This document shows positions 14,046 to 20,629 of a stretch of DNA of 35,707 nucleotides, piece after piece. Position 1 is the first letter of the stretch, and every line of letters begins with the position of its first letter. This stretch comes from a virus. The stretch covers positions 1-35,707 of IMG/VR virus record IMGVR_UViG_3300030333_004663; one strand, given 5' to 3'. The translations under genes were made by a program, and so were the position numbers. The notes beneath the pieces were generated by a model. It worked only from the letters and a program-made list of their open reading frames with translations, ran no database searches and had not been told where the DNA came from.

Positions 14046-15593
14046 TTATTGTAGCTGATTTATCTCCAATGCAAAGCGTTTAACTTCATTGATATCAGCC
14101 AACCTTGTAATGTTGTGTTTCTTTAACTTTTGTTGACAATCTTTAAGTAGGTTTACAGAGTTATCATTTCTTTTACCAAATACGTACATATCTGATACCC
14201 ATATCCTAGCTGGTGGTTGTTTACCTAACCAATCTAATGCTGGTCCGTCAACTAAGTTACCACCACCTGAATGTTTGTCTAGGTACTCTTCTGTTACACG
14301 CTTACCGCCTTGTGCGATAATACGTAATACACCTACGTCCCACCTAGATTGTCCGACTGCAAGTGGTCCGTCATATCTGTCATTGTACATAGCTATAGTT
14401 ACAGCTGGTAGTTCTGACATTATATCTAGTATATCTTGACCACTAAAATGCATTGAACCTGATGCGTCAATTAATATTGTTCCACCATAAGTTCTTTGCT
14501 TTTGTTTGAATATCTTTTTATCAATACAATATCTATTAATGTATTTAGGATTAGTCCCGTAATCCATAGGTCTATATTCACGACCTTTCTTAAGTAGTGA
14601 TTGCAAGTTAACTTGAAGTGGACCTTTAATCTCTTTCATAATACCCCAAGCACCTGAGTAATCAGCTGTTGGATTATACTTCATGTTACCTTGCGTACCT
14701 CGCATAAGTTCCATTTTGGTATTGTATTGTGCTTCAGCTAAAGTTTCTGCACTATCGCCTTCACCTTCTCCTTCACCACTATTACCTTCATCCATGTTTG
14801 CATAACTAGACTTTGATTTCTTTGCAGCTTCCGCCTTACGACGTTCTGCTTCATATACTTCTTCTAATTCTGGTACGTCGCTAAAGTCTTCATACAATGC
14901 ATGTAATTCTTTAGCTACTTGTCTAACTTTACGATATGAAGGTTTGTAATACCTATCACCACCATATGAATTTCTACTTTTAGTAGTAATTCTTTTATAG
15001 AACCATTGTGCTTTACTTATAGCAAAGTTGATTTGCATTTTACGTAATGTTGTCAACAAACTATGTCCGTTTTCAGTTCTTTCTTTAAGTTCTTCAACGG
15101 TGTCAAGTAATGCACGCCATTCTAAATTGTTAGGTTGTGTGTCGCCATATGTTTCCATACCTGTAGAGTTCCACATGCTAGCCATCATATAACATATCAT
15201 GTCGTATTCTGACCAAGATAAAAGCATATCTTCAAATTGTTTACGTGCTTTTTTCTCACACATTATCCAATCATTAACAGGTACTTTACGTTGTGATAAT
15301 AAGTAACCTATACGTACTTCTTCACAAACTTCTACCGAAGTTTCGCCTTCATCTGGTCCAAGCTTACCTATAGTTTTAGGTGACCATTTAACGTGACCCA
15401 TTTCATGTCGTCTTATCATCTTGTCATGAAAAGAACCACAATCTTCACATTTGTCCCCTAAAGGTACATACATTTCCTTTGATAAGTTACTTGTACGTGG
15501 CAACTTGGTTTCTTCAAAGACTTTCCAATTGCCGTCGCCTGTAACTATCGCAGGAAATGGTAATTTTTGTTTATCTTTAGGTGTTCGTTTCAT
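14046..15593 (-). CDS. VWA-domain protein with HEMGH zincin motif, CobT-like
   Basis: 515 aa. Two halves are visible. N-terminal: a CEDC pair (49-52) and RRHEMGHVKW (HExxH at 63-67) followed by SVEVCEEVRIGYLL (87-99), the spacing of a metallopeptidase-like zinc site with a downstream Glu. C-terminal: YGGTILIDASGSMHFS, a MIDAS DxSxS at 376-380, then GGGNLVDG (443-450) and WVSDMYVFG (Asp 468), the VWA metal-site order. An acidic Gly/Glu linker lies at 268-285. It overlaps the AAA+ gene by 17 nt. In MoxR/VWA pairs the ATPase and VWA protein act together as a chaperone or metal-insertion machine; phage CobS/CobT-type pairs are known, but their role is unproven. The zincin part suggests proteolysis. 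Confidence 0.75.
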   Translation of the reverse strand: MKRTPKDKQKLPFPAIVTGDGNWKVFEETKLPRTSNLSKEMYVPLGDKCEDCGSFHDKMIRRHEMGHVKWSPKTIGKLGPDEGETSVEVCEEVRIGYLLSQRKVPVNDWIMCEKKARKQFEDMLLSWSEYDMICYMMASMWNSTGMETYGDTQPNNLEWRALLDTVEELKERTENGHSLLTTLRKMQINFAISKAQWFYKRITTKSRNSYGGDRYYKPSYRKVRQVAKELHALYEDFSDVPELEEVYEAERRKAEAAKKSKSSYANMDEGNSGEGEGEGDSAETLAEAQYNTKMELMRGTQGNMKYNPTADYSGAWGIMKEIKGPLQVNLQSLLKKGREYRPMDYGTNPKYINRYCIDKKIFKQKQRTYGGTILIDASGSMHFSGQDILDIMSELPAVTIAMYNDRYDGPLAVGQSRWDVGVLRIIAQGGKRVTEEYLDKHSGGGNLVDGPALDWLGKQPPARIWVSDMYVFGKRNDNSVNLLKDCQQKLKKHNITRLADINEVKRFALEINQLQ

Positions 15594-16332
15594 TATTAAG
15601 CTCCATATTGTTTAAGTCTTTGTCATCAACTTCGTCTGATAATATGATTGCGTCTAATAATTCATCAGCTCTATCTCCAAAGATAAGATTAGCTGCAGTC
15701 TCTTTATCAAGACCTTTACCTATAAGTTCAAAGAACTCACGCCAAGCTCTAATAGATAGCCTAGTGTCCATATCTTCTGATAAAGATGTTTCTACAATGA
15801 TACTTCTCCAGGCTTCTGGAAACATTTCCAAAGCTTTAGGATGTATTTCATTGACGTTAATTTTGACAGGGAACCTATCTTTAAGGGCCATAGGTAAGCT
15901 CTCAGGTAGAGAGTTTGTAGTTGCTATGACTGTAAATCCTTCAGCTGGTCTTACAGTTTCCTTATTGTCGTTGTTCAATGTCAATTGTGCAATGTCTTTG
16001 TCATCTAATATAGCGTGCAAGAATGTCATTGCGTCTGGTGATGCGTGGTCAATTTCGTTAACTACTAATCTACCACCATTACGCCATGCTTGTATTGCTA
16101 TACCGTCATGCCATTCAAATCCACCGTCTGAACTTGGTTTATAGAAACCTTCCAAGTTAGCTGACGCTGTATCTTCCGTCATTGTTATTTGATATACATT
16201 TGGTTCACCTTGCATTGTGTAACCAATTGCATTTGTTGCAGCTGCATATGTTTTACCTGTACCCGGTGGGCCGTATAACAATATTCTGTCTGCATTTCCA
16301 ATAGCATTTGCTACTAAATTCCAACAATCCAT
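15577..16332 (-). CDS. MoxR/CobS-type AAA+ ATPase
   Basis: 251 aa. Walker A is GPPGTGKT (21-28) very near the N-terminus; Walker B region is RLVVNEID (87-94), with Asn where Asp is usual; sensor 1 is TVIATTN (133-139); ALKDRFPVKI carries the likely arginine finger (R152). The MTEDTASANLEGFY segment fits the helix-2 insert of MoxR ATPases. Start ATG 16332 has GAAGGAG upstream and overlaps the previous stop. It should form a ring working with the VWA protein encoded next. The Asn in Walker B could slow hydrolysis. Confidence 0.8.
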   Translation of the reverse strand: MDCWNLVANAIGNADRILLYGPPGTGKTYAAATNAIGYTMQGEPNVYQITMTEDTASANLEGFYKPSSDGGFEWHDGIAIQAWRNGGRLVVNEIDHASPDAMTFLHAILDDKDIAQLTLNNDNKETVRPAEGFTVIATTNSLPESLPMALKDRFPVKINVNEIHPKALEMFPEAWRSIIVETSLSEDMDTRLSIRAWREFFELIGKGLDKETAANLIFGDRADELLDAIILSDEVDDKDLNNMELNNETNT

Positions 16333-16640
16333 TATTCTCCTTCCGTTGCTGGTACAAACTTACAATATATATCTATATCTCCGTCTGTATTTTTTCTTTG
16401 TGATATAACGAACTTACCTTTGTCAGCTAAGTGTGCTATATTTCTTTGAGTCATATTCTCAATGTTTGCTTTAACTCCTGATATCCAAGTATCAGTTGTT
16501 GCTATTACATACCATACATTAGGTGTTGACAATAAAGTTCTTACCTTATCATCAGTTAAAATTTGTGGACGTTTGCCCTTTTTATTTAAACCCGCAGCAG
16601 GTGGTTCTTGCCTACTCAGACTCGTCTTCTTTATTACCAT
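16332..16640 (-). CDS. Small protein of the AAA+/VWA operon (102 aa)
   Basis: Starts at ATG 16640 with AGGAAGGAAGT upstream, inside the end of the previous gene (29-nt overlap). Basic N-terminus (KKTSLSRQEPPAAGLNKKGK) and a compact C-terminal part (NVWYVIATTDTWISGVKANI, MTQRNIAHLADKGKFVIS). The last part, about residues 45-95, may be a small winged-helix fold (NIENMTQRNIAHL then a beta wing), but this is weak. Coupled to the ATPase, so probably a partner or adaptor. Confidence 0.55.
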   Translation of the reverse strand: MVIKKTSLSRQEPPAAGLNKKGKRPQILTDDKVRTLLSTPNVWYVIATTDTWISGVKANIENMTQRNIAHLADKGKFVISQRKNTDGDIDIYCKFVPATEGE

Positions 16641-17184
16641 TACTTCCTTCCTGTAACCAGTTTTCTACGTCATCAGCTACGTTAAGATGTTCTCTTAATA
16701 CGTTGCTTTGTGTTTGTTCTAAAGCTAACTTAACATTGTCAGCTTTAACACATTGTATTGTCGTAGGTTCCGTTAATAAGAACTCTGCAAAGTTACCTTC
16801 TTTTATCATATACTCTCTGAAATCTTGTAAGTTCTCATAAGTAAATGGTATATTATCATAGCCTGGTGGTGTGTCAGTAAGTATATGTATATAGTTACTC
16901 AAGTTGTCAGTTTTCCTAGCAAAGTCTATTTTCTTTGCTTGTGTTATTGCTGACCAAGTATCAGGTGCCATTACTGAATAGATAAATACAAGTACTTCAT
17001 CTTCTTCATCTTTAGCAAACCCCATACTTCCACCAAATAGTTTAGGACCTACGTCTTTCTTAAAATAAGCAAATGTAACGTGATATTCTGAATCTCGTTT
17101 TGGTTGTATCTCAATAAATTGATGTACTTCATTATGCTTATCATGTTCTCCGTCATGGTCACAACTATTAAAATGTTCTGTCAT
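16612..17184 (-). CDS. Acidic protein with His/Asp-rich N-terminus
   Basis: 190 aa with a GGAG RBS. Residues 3-22 contain HFNSCDHDGEHDKHNEVHQF, seven His or Cys among acidic residues, a likely metal-binding patch. Residues 30-110 alternate beta strands (EYHVTFAYFKKDVGPKLFGG, EVLVFIYSVMAPDTWSAITQ). The C-terminus is very acidic. It lies 75 nt after the ParB-like gene with a hairpin leader between. Could supply metal or substrate to the HEMGH/VWA partner; that is inference only. Confidence 0.55.
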   Translation of the reverse strand: MTEHFNSCDHDGEHDKHNEVHQFIEIQPKRDSEYHVTFAYFKKDVGPKLFGGSMGFAKDEEDEVLVFIYSVMAPDTWSAITQAKKIDFARKTDNLSNYIHILTDTPPGYDNIPFTYENLQDFREYMIKEGNFAEFLLTEPTTIQCVKADNVKLALEQTQSNVLREHLNVADDVENWLQEGSNGNKEDESE

Positions 17185-17197
17185 GTTTCTCCTCTCA

Positions 17198-17236
17198 GAA
17201 TTTTCGGGAATAGCCCATAAAGGGACACGAAAATTC
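17198..17236 (-). promoter_or_regulatory. Structured leader hairpin
   Basis: GAATTTTCG (17198-17206) pairs with CGAAAATTC (17228-17236); CCC/GGG (17214-17216, 17222-17224) form a small inner stem. It sits 14 nt upstream of the start at 17184, right before the ribosome binding site, in the same position as the junction leaders near 22 kb. No U-run follows on the minus strand. Confidence 0.6.
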
Positions 17237-17258
17237 GGGCCCCTTATGAACTGTTAGA

Positions 17259-18029
17259 TTAGAGATGCTTACGCAACTCTAACCAAGTATCAACTAGTTT
17301 ATCCATTTCTTTCTTAAGAACTGGTAGCTCTTTGAAATTGACATATGCATTTGCCTTAAAGAACATATTAAGTAAACGAACATAAGTGGTAGGACTTTGT
17401 CCTATCCATTTCTTATTTAAGTTTTCTTGTGCCTTTGTAACTGTCTTATTTAATTTAAGATGTCCAAGGCCTTTCTTTAAGGGTACTGCAGTACCTTTAG
17501 TAGAAGTACCAAAGTTCTTAATGATACTTTGTACTTTCTTTTCAGGCTTATTAATATCCATAGATATTACTGTCATAGACATACCTAATTCGTCTGCTGT
17601 CTTGACATATTGTTTGATTTCAATAGCTGAATAAGGTAAACCATGTTCCATATTGTGGATAAATGATTGTCTTATTGCTTCTGTATCATCTTTTGTCTCT
17701 AGATATTTAACAGGTATCTGTTTGTTACCTAGTTGTCTAGCAGCTTCGTATCTATGCCAACCGTCTAGTATTCTCCCTGTTGGTTTACCCTTCCTAGACT
17801 CAACTATAATTGCAGGAAATACGTCGCCATTTCTCATAGCGTCTTTGTAGATATTTACTCTGTTACTTTGCAACATAGTTCTAGGGTATATTGTTTCGTC
17901 GCATTTAAGCGAACTTAAATTAGTAAGCTCGTCAGCTCCAGCTGCTTTAACAAGTTTAGCTTTATTAGCCATAACTTTATTAGCTACCTTTTGCTTTCGT
18001 TCTTTACTAAGTTTTTCAGCAGTAGTCAT
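17259..18029 (-). CDS. ParB-like nuclease/CTPase-domain protein
   Basis: 256 aa. Residues about 45-110 form the ParB N-terminal domain: ETIYPRTMLQSNRVNIYKDA, FPAIIVESRKGKPTGRILDG and GWHRYEAARQLGNKQIPVKY. The GxHRxxAARxLG motif (90-101) is the nucleotide and phosphate-binding signature. A helical region follows with a possible HTH (SAIEIKQYVKTADELGMSMT) and a basic middle segment. ATG overlaps the stop of the RAMP-like gene. Phage ParB-like proteins act as DNA clamps, nucleases or regulators; the sequence does not decide. Confidence 0.7.
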   Translation of the reverse strand: MTTAEKLSKERKQKVANKVMANKAKLVKAAGADELTNLSSLKCDETIYPRTMLQSNRVNIYKDAMRNGDVFPAIIVESRKGKPTGRILDGWHRYEAARQLGNKQIPVKYLETKDDTEAIRQSFIHNMEHGLPYSAIEIKQYVKTADELGMSMTVISMDINKPEKKVQSIIKNFGTSTKGTAVPLKKGLGHLKLNKTVTKAQENLNKKWIGQSPTTYVRLLNMFFKANAYVNFKELPVLKKEMDKLVDTWLELRKHL

Positions 18030-18643
18030 TAACTCTCCTTTGCGTTAGTTACGTCGAATCTACCGAATGAACCACCTTTCTGTGGTCTATAGTCTCCAAT
18101 GCCTTGTTTCTTACCTGCGTCGCTAACTACTTTCGTAAGCACATCAAGTACTGATGTTCCTTGCAATGAATTCTCCATTAATTCTCTGTCAACTTCGACA
18201 CTAAATGTTAGTTTCCATTGGGGAACAACTGGTCTAGCACGCATAACACCTGCACGTGAGACAACTACTCTACGTTTATCAATGTTATATGATTTAATAG
18301 GTCGATTAGACAGAGATTTAAGTTCTAAGCTATCAACTGGTTCAATCATTAAGTGATTAAGTAGAGTCTTTAAGTTAGTTCTACCTAACTTAAAAGCTTT
18401 AGATGCTTCTAATATAGAAGCTCTGATTTGTGCTGAAGGAACAACTAAGTTACCTTTGTCATTCCTATATGTTCTCATTTCAGCCTCATCCTCATCGTTA
18501 TACTTTTTAGTACTACGTGTTTGTGTGACTTCGCCTGAATTCGCACCCATCATAGATGGATTATTGAACATAACACCAGGCTCTTTACCTTGTATTTCAA
18601 ACGTATATACGTCAACTGGTGACGTAAATGTGAGTTTTGCCAA
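18029..18643 (-). CDS. Cas7/RAMP-like phage protein
   Basis: 204 aa, TTG start preceded by AGGAAGGAGA, 5 nt away. Motifs of a widespread phage family are visible: VMFNNPSMMG near residue 24, NLVVPSAQIRASILEASKAF (65-84), RRVVVSRAGVMRARPVVPQW with KLTFSVEV, and KQGIGDYRPQKGGSFGRFDV at the C-terminus. The Gly-rich GxGDxRPxxGGxFGRFxV end resembles the glycine-rich loop of Cas7-like RAMP proteins, which is why I call it RAMP-like; this is recollection plus motif reading, not a search. No CRISPR array is present. It is coupled with ParB by a one-base overlap and has a tRNA-like element just upstream. Confidence 0.5.
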   Translation of the reverse strand: MAKLTFTSPVDVYTFEIQGKEPGVMFNNPSMMGANSGEVTQTRSTKKYNDEDEAEMRTYRNDKGNLVVPSAQIRASILEASKAFKLGRTNLKTLLNHLMIEPVDSLELKSLSNRPIKSYNIDKRRVVVSRAGVMRARPVVPQWKLTFSVEVDRELMENSLQGTSVLDVLTKVVSDAGKKQGIGDYRPQKGGSFGRFDVTNAKES

Positions 18644-18682
18644 TGCAATCTCCTTCCTGCTTTCGCTTTTTATTTGTTTGAG

Positions 18683-18755
18683 TGGACGTGCTGGGAATTG
18701 AACCCAGGTATATAGTACTTCAAAGGGGAAATTCTATATCTGACCTATCACGCCC
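18683..18755 (-). tRNA. tRNA-like element with abnormal D and anticodon arms
   Basis: The 73-nt element has a 7-bp acceptor stem (GGGCGTG with CACGTCC, one G-U), discriminator A, and a perfect T arm: CTGGG, loop TTCAATT, CCCAG. The middle does not fold as a tRNA: instead ATATAG pairs with CTATAT around an 18-nt loop, and AGGT with ACCT around that, so there is one long arm instead of D and anticodon arms. No credible anticodon with U33 is found. No encoded CCA. It may be a degenerate tRNA or a tRNA mimic recognised by RNase P or RNase Z. It ends 39 nt before the RAMP-like start codon. Confidence 0.5.
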
Positions 18756-18761
18756 GTAACC

Positions 18762-18851
18762 TTACCAAGCCTTTCCAATCCATTGCAAAGCGAACCCAAC
18801 CTGACCCCAGCTATCCTGTGCGTACCAAGTTAAATCTATATACTCAAGCAA
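18762..18851 (-). CDS. Possible Trp-rich micro-ORF (29 aa)
   Basis: TTG start overlapping the TGA of another small frame upstream; reads MLEYIDLTWYAQDSWGQVGF then ALQWIGKAW. Five Trp or Tyr in a hydrophobic context suggests a small membrane peptide. The DNA here is also one of the C-rich repeat islands (on the plus strand), so coding is uncertain. The frame is open a further 17 codons upstream but without a start codon. Confidence 0.25.
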   Translation of the reverse strand: MLEYIDLTWYAQDSWGQVGFALQWIGKAW

Positions 18852-18906
18852 TGCATAAGTGAATAAAGGAAGTAATCCACTCTCCCCACTTACTATTTTT
18901 CTTCAT
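18844..18906 (-). CDS. Possible micro-ORF (20 aa)
   Basis: ATG 18906, MKKNSKWGEWITSFIHLCIA, with only a weak ACGAG before it. Its stop overlaps the TTG of the following micro-ORF, a coupling seen all over this virus. Short, hydrophobic at the end. Low support. The 18756-19000 stretch holds no stronger gene; it has C-rich repeat-like sequence related to 13.68-13.78 kb. Confidence 0.25.
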   Translation of the reverse strand: MKKNSKWGEWITSFIHLCIA

Positions 18907-18997
18907 CTCGTAAGCACCTATACATTGCATTCAATATATAGTGCCTTACCTTGCCGATGCCGACCACACCTTATCATACCTCTGCCAAGCATGGCAT

Positions 18998-19062
18998 AAA
19001 AAATGGTAGTGTTTTCAGTAAGCACGCAACAGGGCTGTAAAGTGCCTCTTACTCACACTACC
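18998..19062 (-). terminator. Strong intrinsic terminator of the right early operon
   Basis: On the minus strand GGTAGTGT (from 19062) pairs with ACACTACC (19005-19012), enclosing a second stem AGTAAG/CTTACT and a short ACAG/TGT hairpin, and is followed by ATTTTTT (U-run 18998-19003). It comes 6 nt after the stop of the small gene at 19069. It separates the right operon from the tRNA-like and RAMP-like transcription unit. Confidence 0.75.
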
Positions 19063-19068
19063 AAAACT

Positions 19069-19152
19069 TTATTCTTCTTCTAACCAAGACATATGTACAC
19101 GTTCTCCGTCAACGTATATATATTCTCCGATTATACTATTGTTCTTCTGCAC
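19069..19152 (-). CDS. Possible small protein ending in EEE (27 aa)
   Basis: GTG start overlapping the end of the 77-aa gene; reads MQKNNSIIGEYIYVDGERVH then MSWLEEE. The GEYIYVDGERV part resembles the start of the 41-aa protein at 21167 (MYFVYVNGEF). No good ribosome binding site, so start is uncertain, but the frame runs to just before the terminator and carries the same EEE end as five other early proteins. Confidence 0.4.
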   Translation of the reverse strand: MQKNNSIIGEYIYVDGERVHMSWLEEE

Positions 19153-19369
19153 TGTTTAATCTGTCAATTGCTTTTGTTATCTGATAAAGTATAGCTTCGT
19201 CAAGCATTGCTGCATAACCTTGTACTCTATCATCAACTTCGTCATTAAGTGCCCATCTTTTGACGTCAACAATTGTCCATTGCAGTACGTTAATTTTCTC
19301 ATGAACTGGTAGCTGGTCTAGTTGTTCCCAGGTTCTATCTAATTCGTTCATTAATAGATTTTCGTCCAT
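19136..19369 (-). CDS. Small acidic helical protein (77 aa)
   Basis: ATG 19369 with GGGAAGGAAC upstream and a GC-rich leader hairpin before that. Sequence is all-helical (MDENLLMNELDRTWEQLDQL, KINVLQWTIVDVKRWALNDE) and ends LNSAEEQ. No family recognised. Confidence 0.6.
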   Translation of the reverse strand: MDENLLMNELDRTWEQLDQLPVHEKINVLQWTIVDVKRWALNDEVDDRVQGYAAMLDEAILYQITKAIDRLNSAEEQ

Positions 19370-19381
19370 ATGTTCCTTCCC

Positions 19382-19414
19382 AACTCTATATGGCGGCTTT
19401 CGCCGCCTAGAGTT
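19382..19414 (-). promoter_or_regulatory. GC-rich structured leader hairpin
   Basis: AACTCTA (19382-19388) pairs with TAGAGTT (19408-19414); inside, GGCGGC-TTTC-GCCGCC is a very stable stem. It is 13 nt upstream of the start at 19369. On the plus strand it is followed by TTTTAT and would look like a terminator, but all genes here run leftward. Confidence 0.6.
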
Positions 19415-19469
19415 TTATATTATTTACATTTTTTATAATGTTTGACATAACGACTGTACAATTACTTAA

Positions 19470-19559
19470 CTATGCTTTCGACATTGTACCTTGGGGCTCA
19501 CGAAGTCCCGACTTATACATAGTGTATCGTACCAACCTGCTACTACTCAACTGCGTCAT
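19470..19559 (-). CDS. Possible small basic protein (29 aa)
   Basis: ATG 19559 preceded by GGAG at 6 nt; MTQLSSSRLVRYTMYKSGLR then EPQGTMSKA. It overlaps the end of the 17-codon frame upstream (19543-19596) in a different frame. The GGAG spacing and coupling are the main support. No family. The gap 19415-19469 holds nothing recognisable. Confidence 0.35.
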   Translation of the reverse strand: MTQLSSSRLVRYTMYKSGLREPQGTMSKA

Positions 19560-19596
19560 AAGCAGCTCCACATGGCCTTTCCTTGGGGACTGTCAA
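19543..19596 (-). CDS. Possible 17-codon leader peptide
   Basis: TTG start with AAAGGAG just 4 nt upstream, reading MTVPKERPCGAAYDAVE. Upstream (19646-19681) are two small hairpins, GGTA-TAAA-TACC and GGCGTA/TACGCC. It might serve as an upstream frame controlling the 29-aa frame. Weakly supported. Confidence 0.3.
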   Translation of the reverse strand: MTVPKERPCGAAYDAVE

Positions 19597-19689
19597 GTTC
19601 TCCTTTCGAATTACTGTGTCCCGTGTTGGACGAAAGTTTATCGCTGGTATAAATACCATAAGGCGTACTGTTATATACGCCCTAGCTAT

Positions 19690-19863
19690 TTATTCCTCTT
19701 CTTGTATAGGAATTTCTAATCCTACAAATTTAGCTACGTGTTGTACAAGTTGAACTTGTTTCTTTAACACATCAGCTATATTTAGGAATTGCTTAATAAC
19801 TTCGTCATTAAATGCTTCTTGTTGACATTTAACGTCATCATTAGAACAACATTCATTAGCCAT
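19690..19863 (-). CDS. Small protein ending in EEE (57 aa)
   Basis: ATG 19863 is joined to the previous stop by TAATG, with AAAAAGGTGC as ribosome binding site. MANECCSNDDVKCQQEAFND has three Cys at the N-terminus, followed by a helix (FLNIADVLKKQVQLVQHVAK) and the end IPIQEEE. The Cys cluster may bind metal. Unknown function. Confidence 0.65.
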   Translation of the reverse strand: MANECCSNDDVKCQQEAFNDEVIKQFLNIADVLKKQVQLVQHVAKFVGLEIPIQEEE

Positions 19864-20147
19864 TATGCACCTTTTTCCTCTCTATAAAATTCGTTCATTT
19901 CTATCATTTGTGCTTTAATGTCATCATCGTCGCTAGTTTCATTAATAAATTCTGTAAAATCATTACGTAATTTATCATCCTCTAGCATTGCCACAACAAA
20001 TCCTTTTTGAAAATCACTTCCAAATTTGTCAGCTAGATATGTAGATAGAAATAATTGTCCTTGTGCTAATAATCTAATCTTTTTCTGCATATTTTCTAGC
20101 ATTTTGATTAAGTCATTAACTAACTCGTTCTTATCTTCTTCGTTCAT
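19863..20147 (-). CDS. Helical acidic protein (94 aa)
   Basis: ATGA overlap with the previous gene, whose last codons (GAGGAAGA) serve as the ribosome binding site. Acidic helix (MNEEDKNELVNDLIKMLENM), then KKIRLLAQGQLFLSTYLADK and an acidic end. Probably a small partner of its neighbours; no family recognised. Confidence 0.6.
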   Translation of the reverse strand: MNEEDKNELVNDLIKMLENMQKKIRLLAQGQLFLSTYLADKFGSDFQKGFVVAMLEDDKLRNDFTEFINETSDDDDIKAQMIEMNEFYREEKGA

Positions 20148-20503
20148 TCTTCCTCCATTAAACGCTCTACAATGTTAGATTGAAACATTTGGTTCCATTC
20201 TTCATGCATAACTTCTAGCTCCTCAAATGTAGCTATAAAATCACCAGCAAATATGTCATTTACTGATTCTTCCTCTTGGTTATCAAGATTAATAGCATGC
20301 ATATCAAATAAATCGCCCCAGTTATGAATAACTTTATATCCCATGTTCACGCCTAACATATCCAATTCGAAAGAAACACCGCCTCTATGTGGTGTATCAT
20401 CATGTTGTGGATGAACTACTATATTTGTAATTCTATTTCTTGTGAATTTTGGGAGATAATCTAATATAGCTCCTGCACTATATGTATTTGTTTCTGTTCT
20501 CAA
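20144..20503 (-). CDS. Early protein ending in EEE (119 aa)
   Basis: TTG 20503 is chosen as start because AAAAGGAGG lies 9 nt upstream; longer readings would run through the leader hairpin. Contents: RTETNTYSAGAILDYLPKFT, RITNIVVHPQHDDTPHRGGV with three His and Asp, SFELDMLGVNMGYKVIHNWG, and end SNIVERLMEEE. The beta-rich middle resembles no family I know. Confidence 0.6.
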   Translation of the reverse strand: MRTETNTYSAGAILDYLPKFTRNRITNIVVHPQHDDTPHRGGVSFELDMLGVNMGYKVIHNWGDLFDMHAINLDNQEEESVNDIFAGDFIATFEELEVMHEEWNQMFQSNIVERLMEEE

Positions 20504-20533
20504 TACGAACAACCTCCTTTTATAAAATTGCGA

Positions 20534-20552
20534 CATGTGGCTTGTCCACATG
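20534..20552 (-). promoter_or_regulatory. Structured leader hairpin
   Basis: CATGTGG (20534-20540), loop CTTGT, CCACATG (20546-20552), a perfect 7-bp stem located 31 nt upstream of the TTG start at 20503 and just after the upstream terminator. Loop on the plus strand is CTTGT, the same five bases as in the junction leaders at 22.0 and 22.37 kb. Confidence 0.5.
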
Positions 20553-20566
20553 CCATTTTTGCAAAT

Positions 20567-20616
20567 AAAAAAAACGTACCATATGTAGTATATCTATTGC
20601 TAGACATACTACATAT
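20567..20616 (-). terminator. Intrinsic terminator of the SSB-like gene
   Basis: A 16-bp inverted repeat with one mismatch (20581-20596 and 20601-20616, ATATGTAGTAT... arms) and a 4-nt loop is followed on the minus strand by GGTACG and eight U (20567-20574). It begins 14 nt after the SSB-like stop. The long AT stem plus U8 makes a clear terminator despite 6 nt between them. Confidence 0.75.
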
Positions 20617-20629
20617 AGTGTTAGTTCTC

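Noticed and set aside
13964-14060. Rightward TTG frame after the strong AAGGAGG at 13957-13963
   Set aside because: Product (27 residues, MPVTRFILYVYV...) runs through the terminator hairpin into the opposite gene; spacing of 11 nt is poor. The AAGGAGG is more interesting as complement of an anti-Shine-Dalgarno loop.
18683-18755. Suppressor tRNA reading the amber codon at 22794
   Set aside because: No anticodon CTA preceded by U33 can be placed in a 7-nt loop; the central arm is not tRNA-like.
19438-19719. 93-codon rightward open frame
   Set aside because: It lies opposite two leftward frames with ribosome binding sites, has no ribosome binding site itself, and codes a low-complexity Leu/Tyr-rich product; judged antisense shadow.
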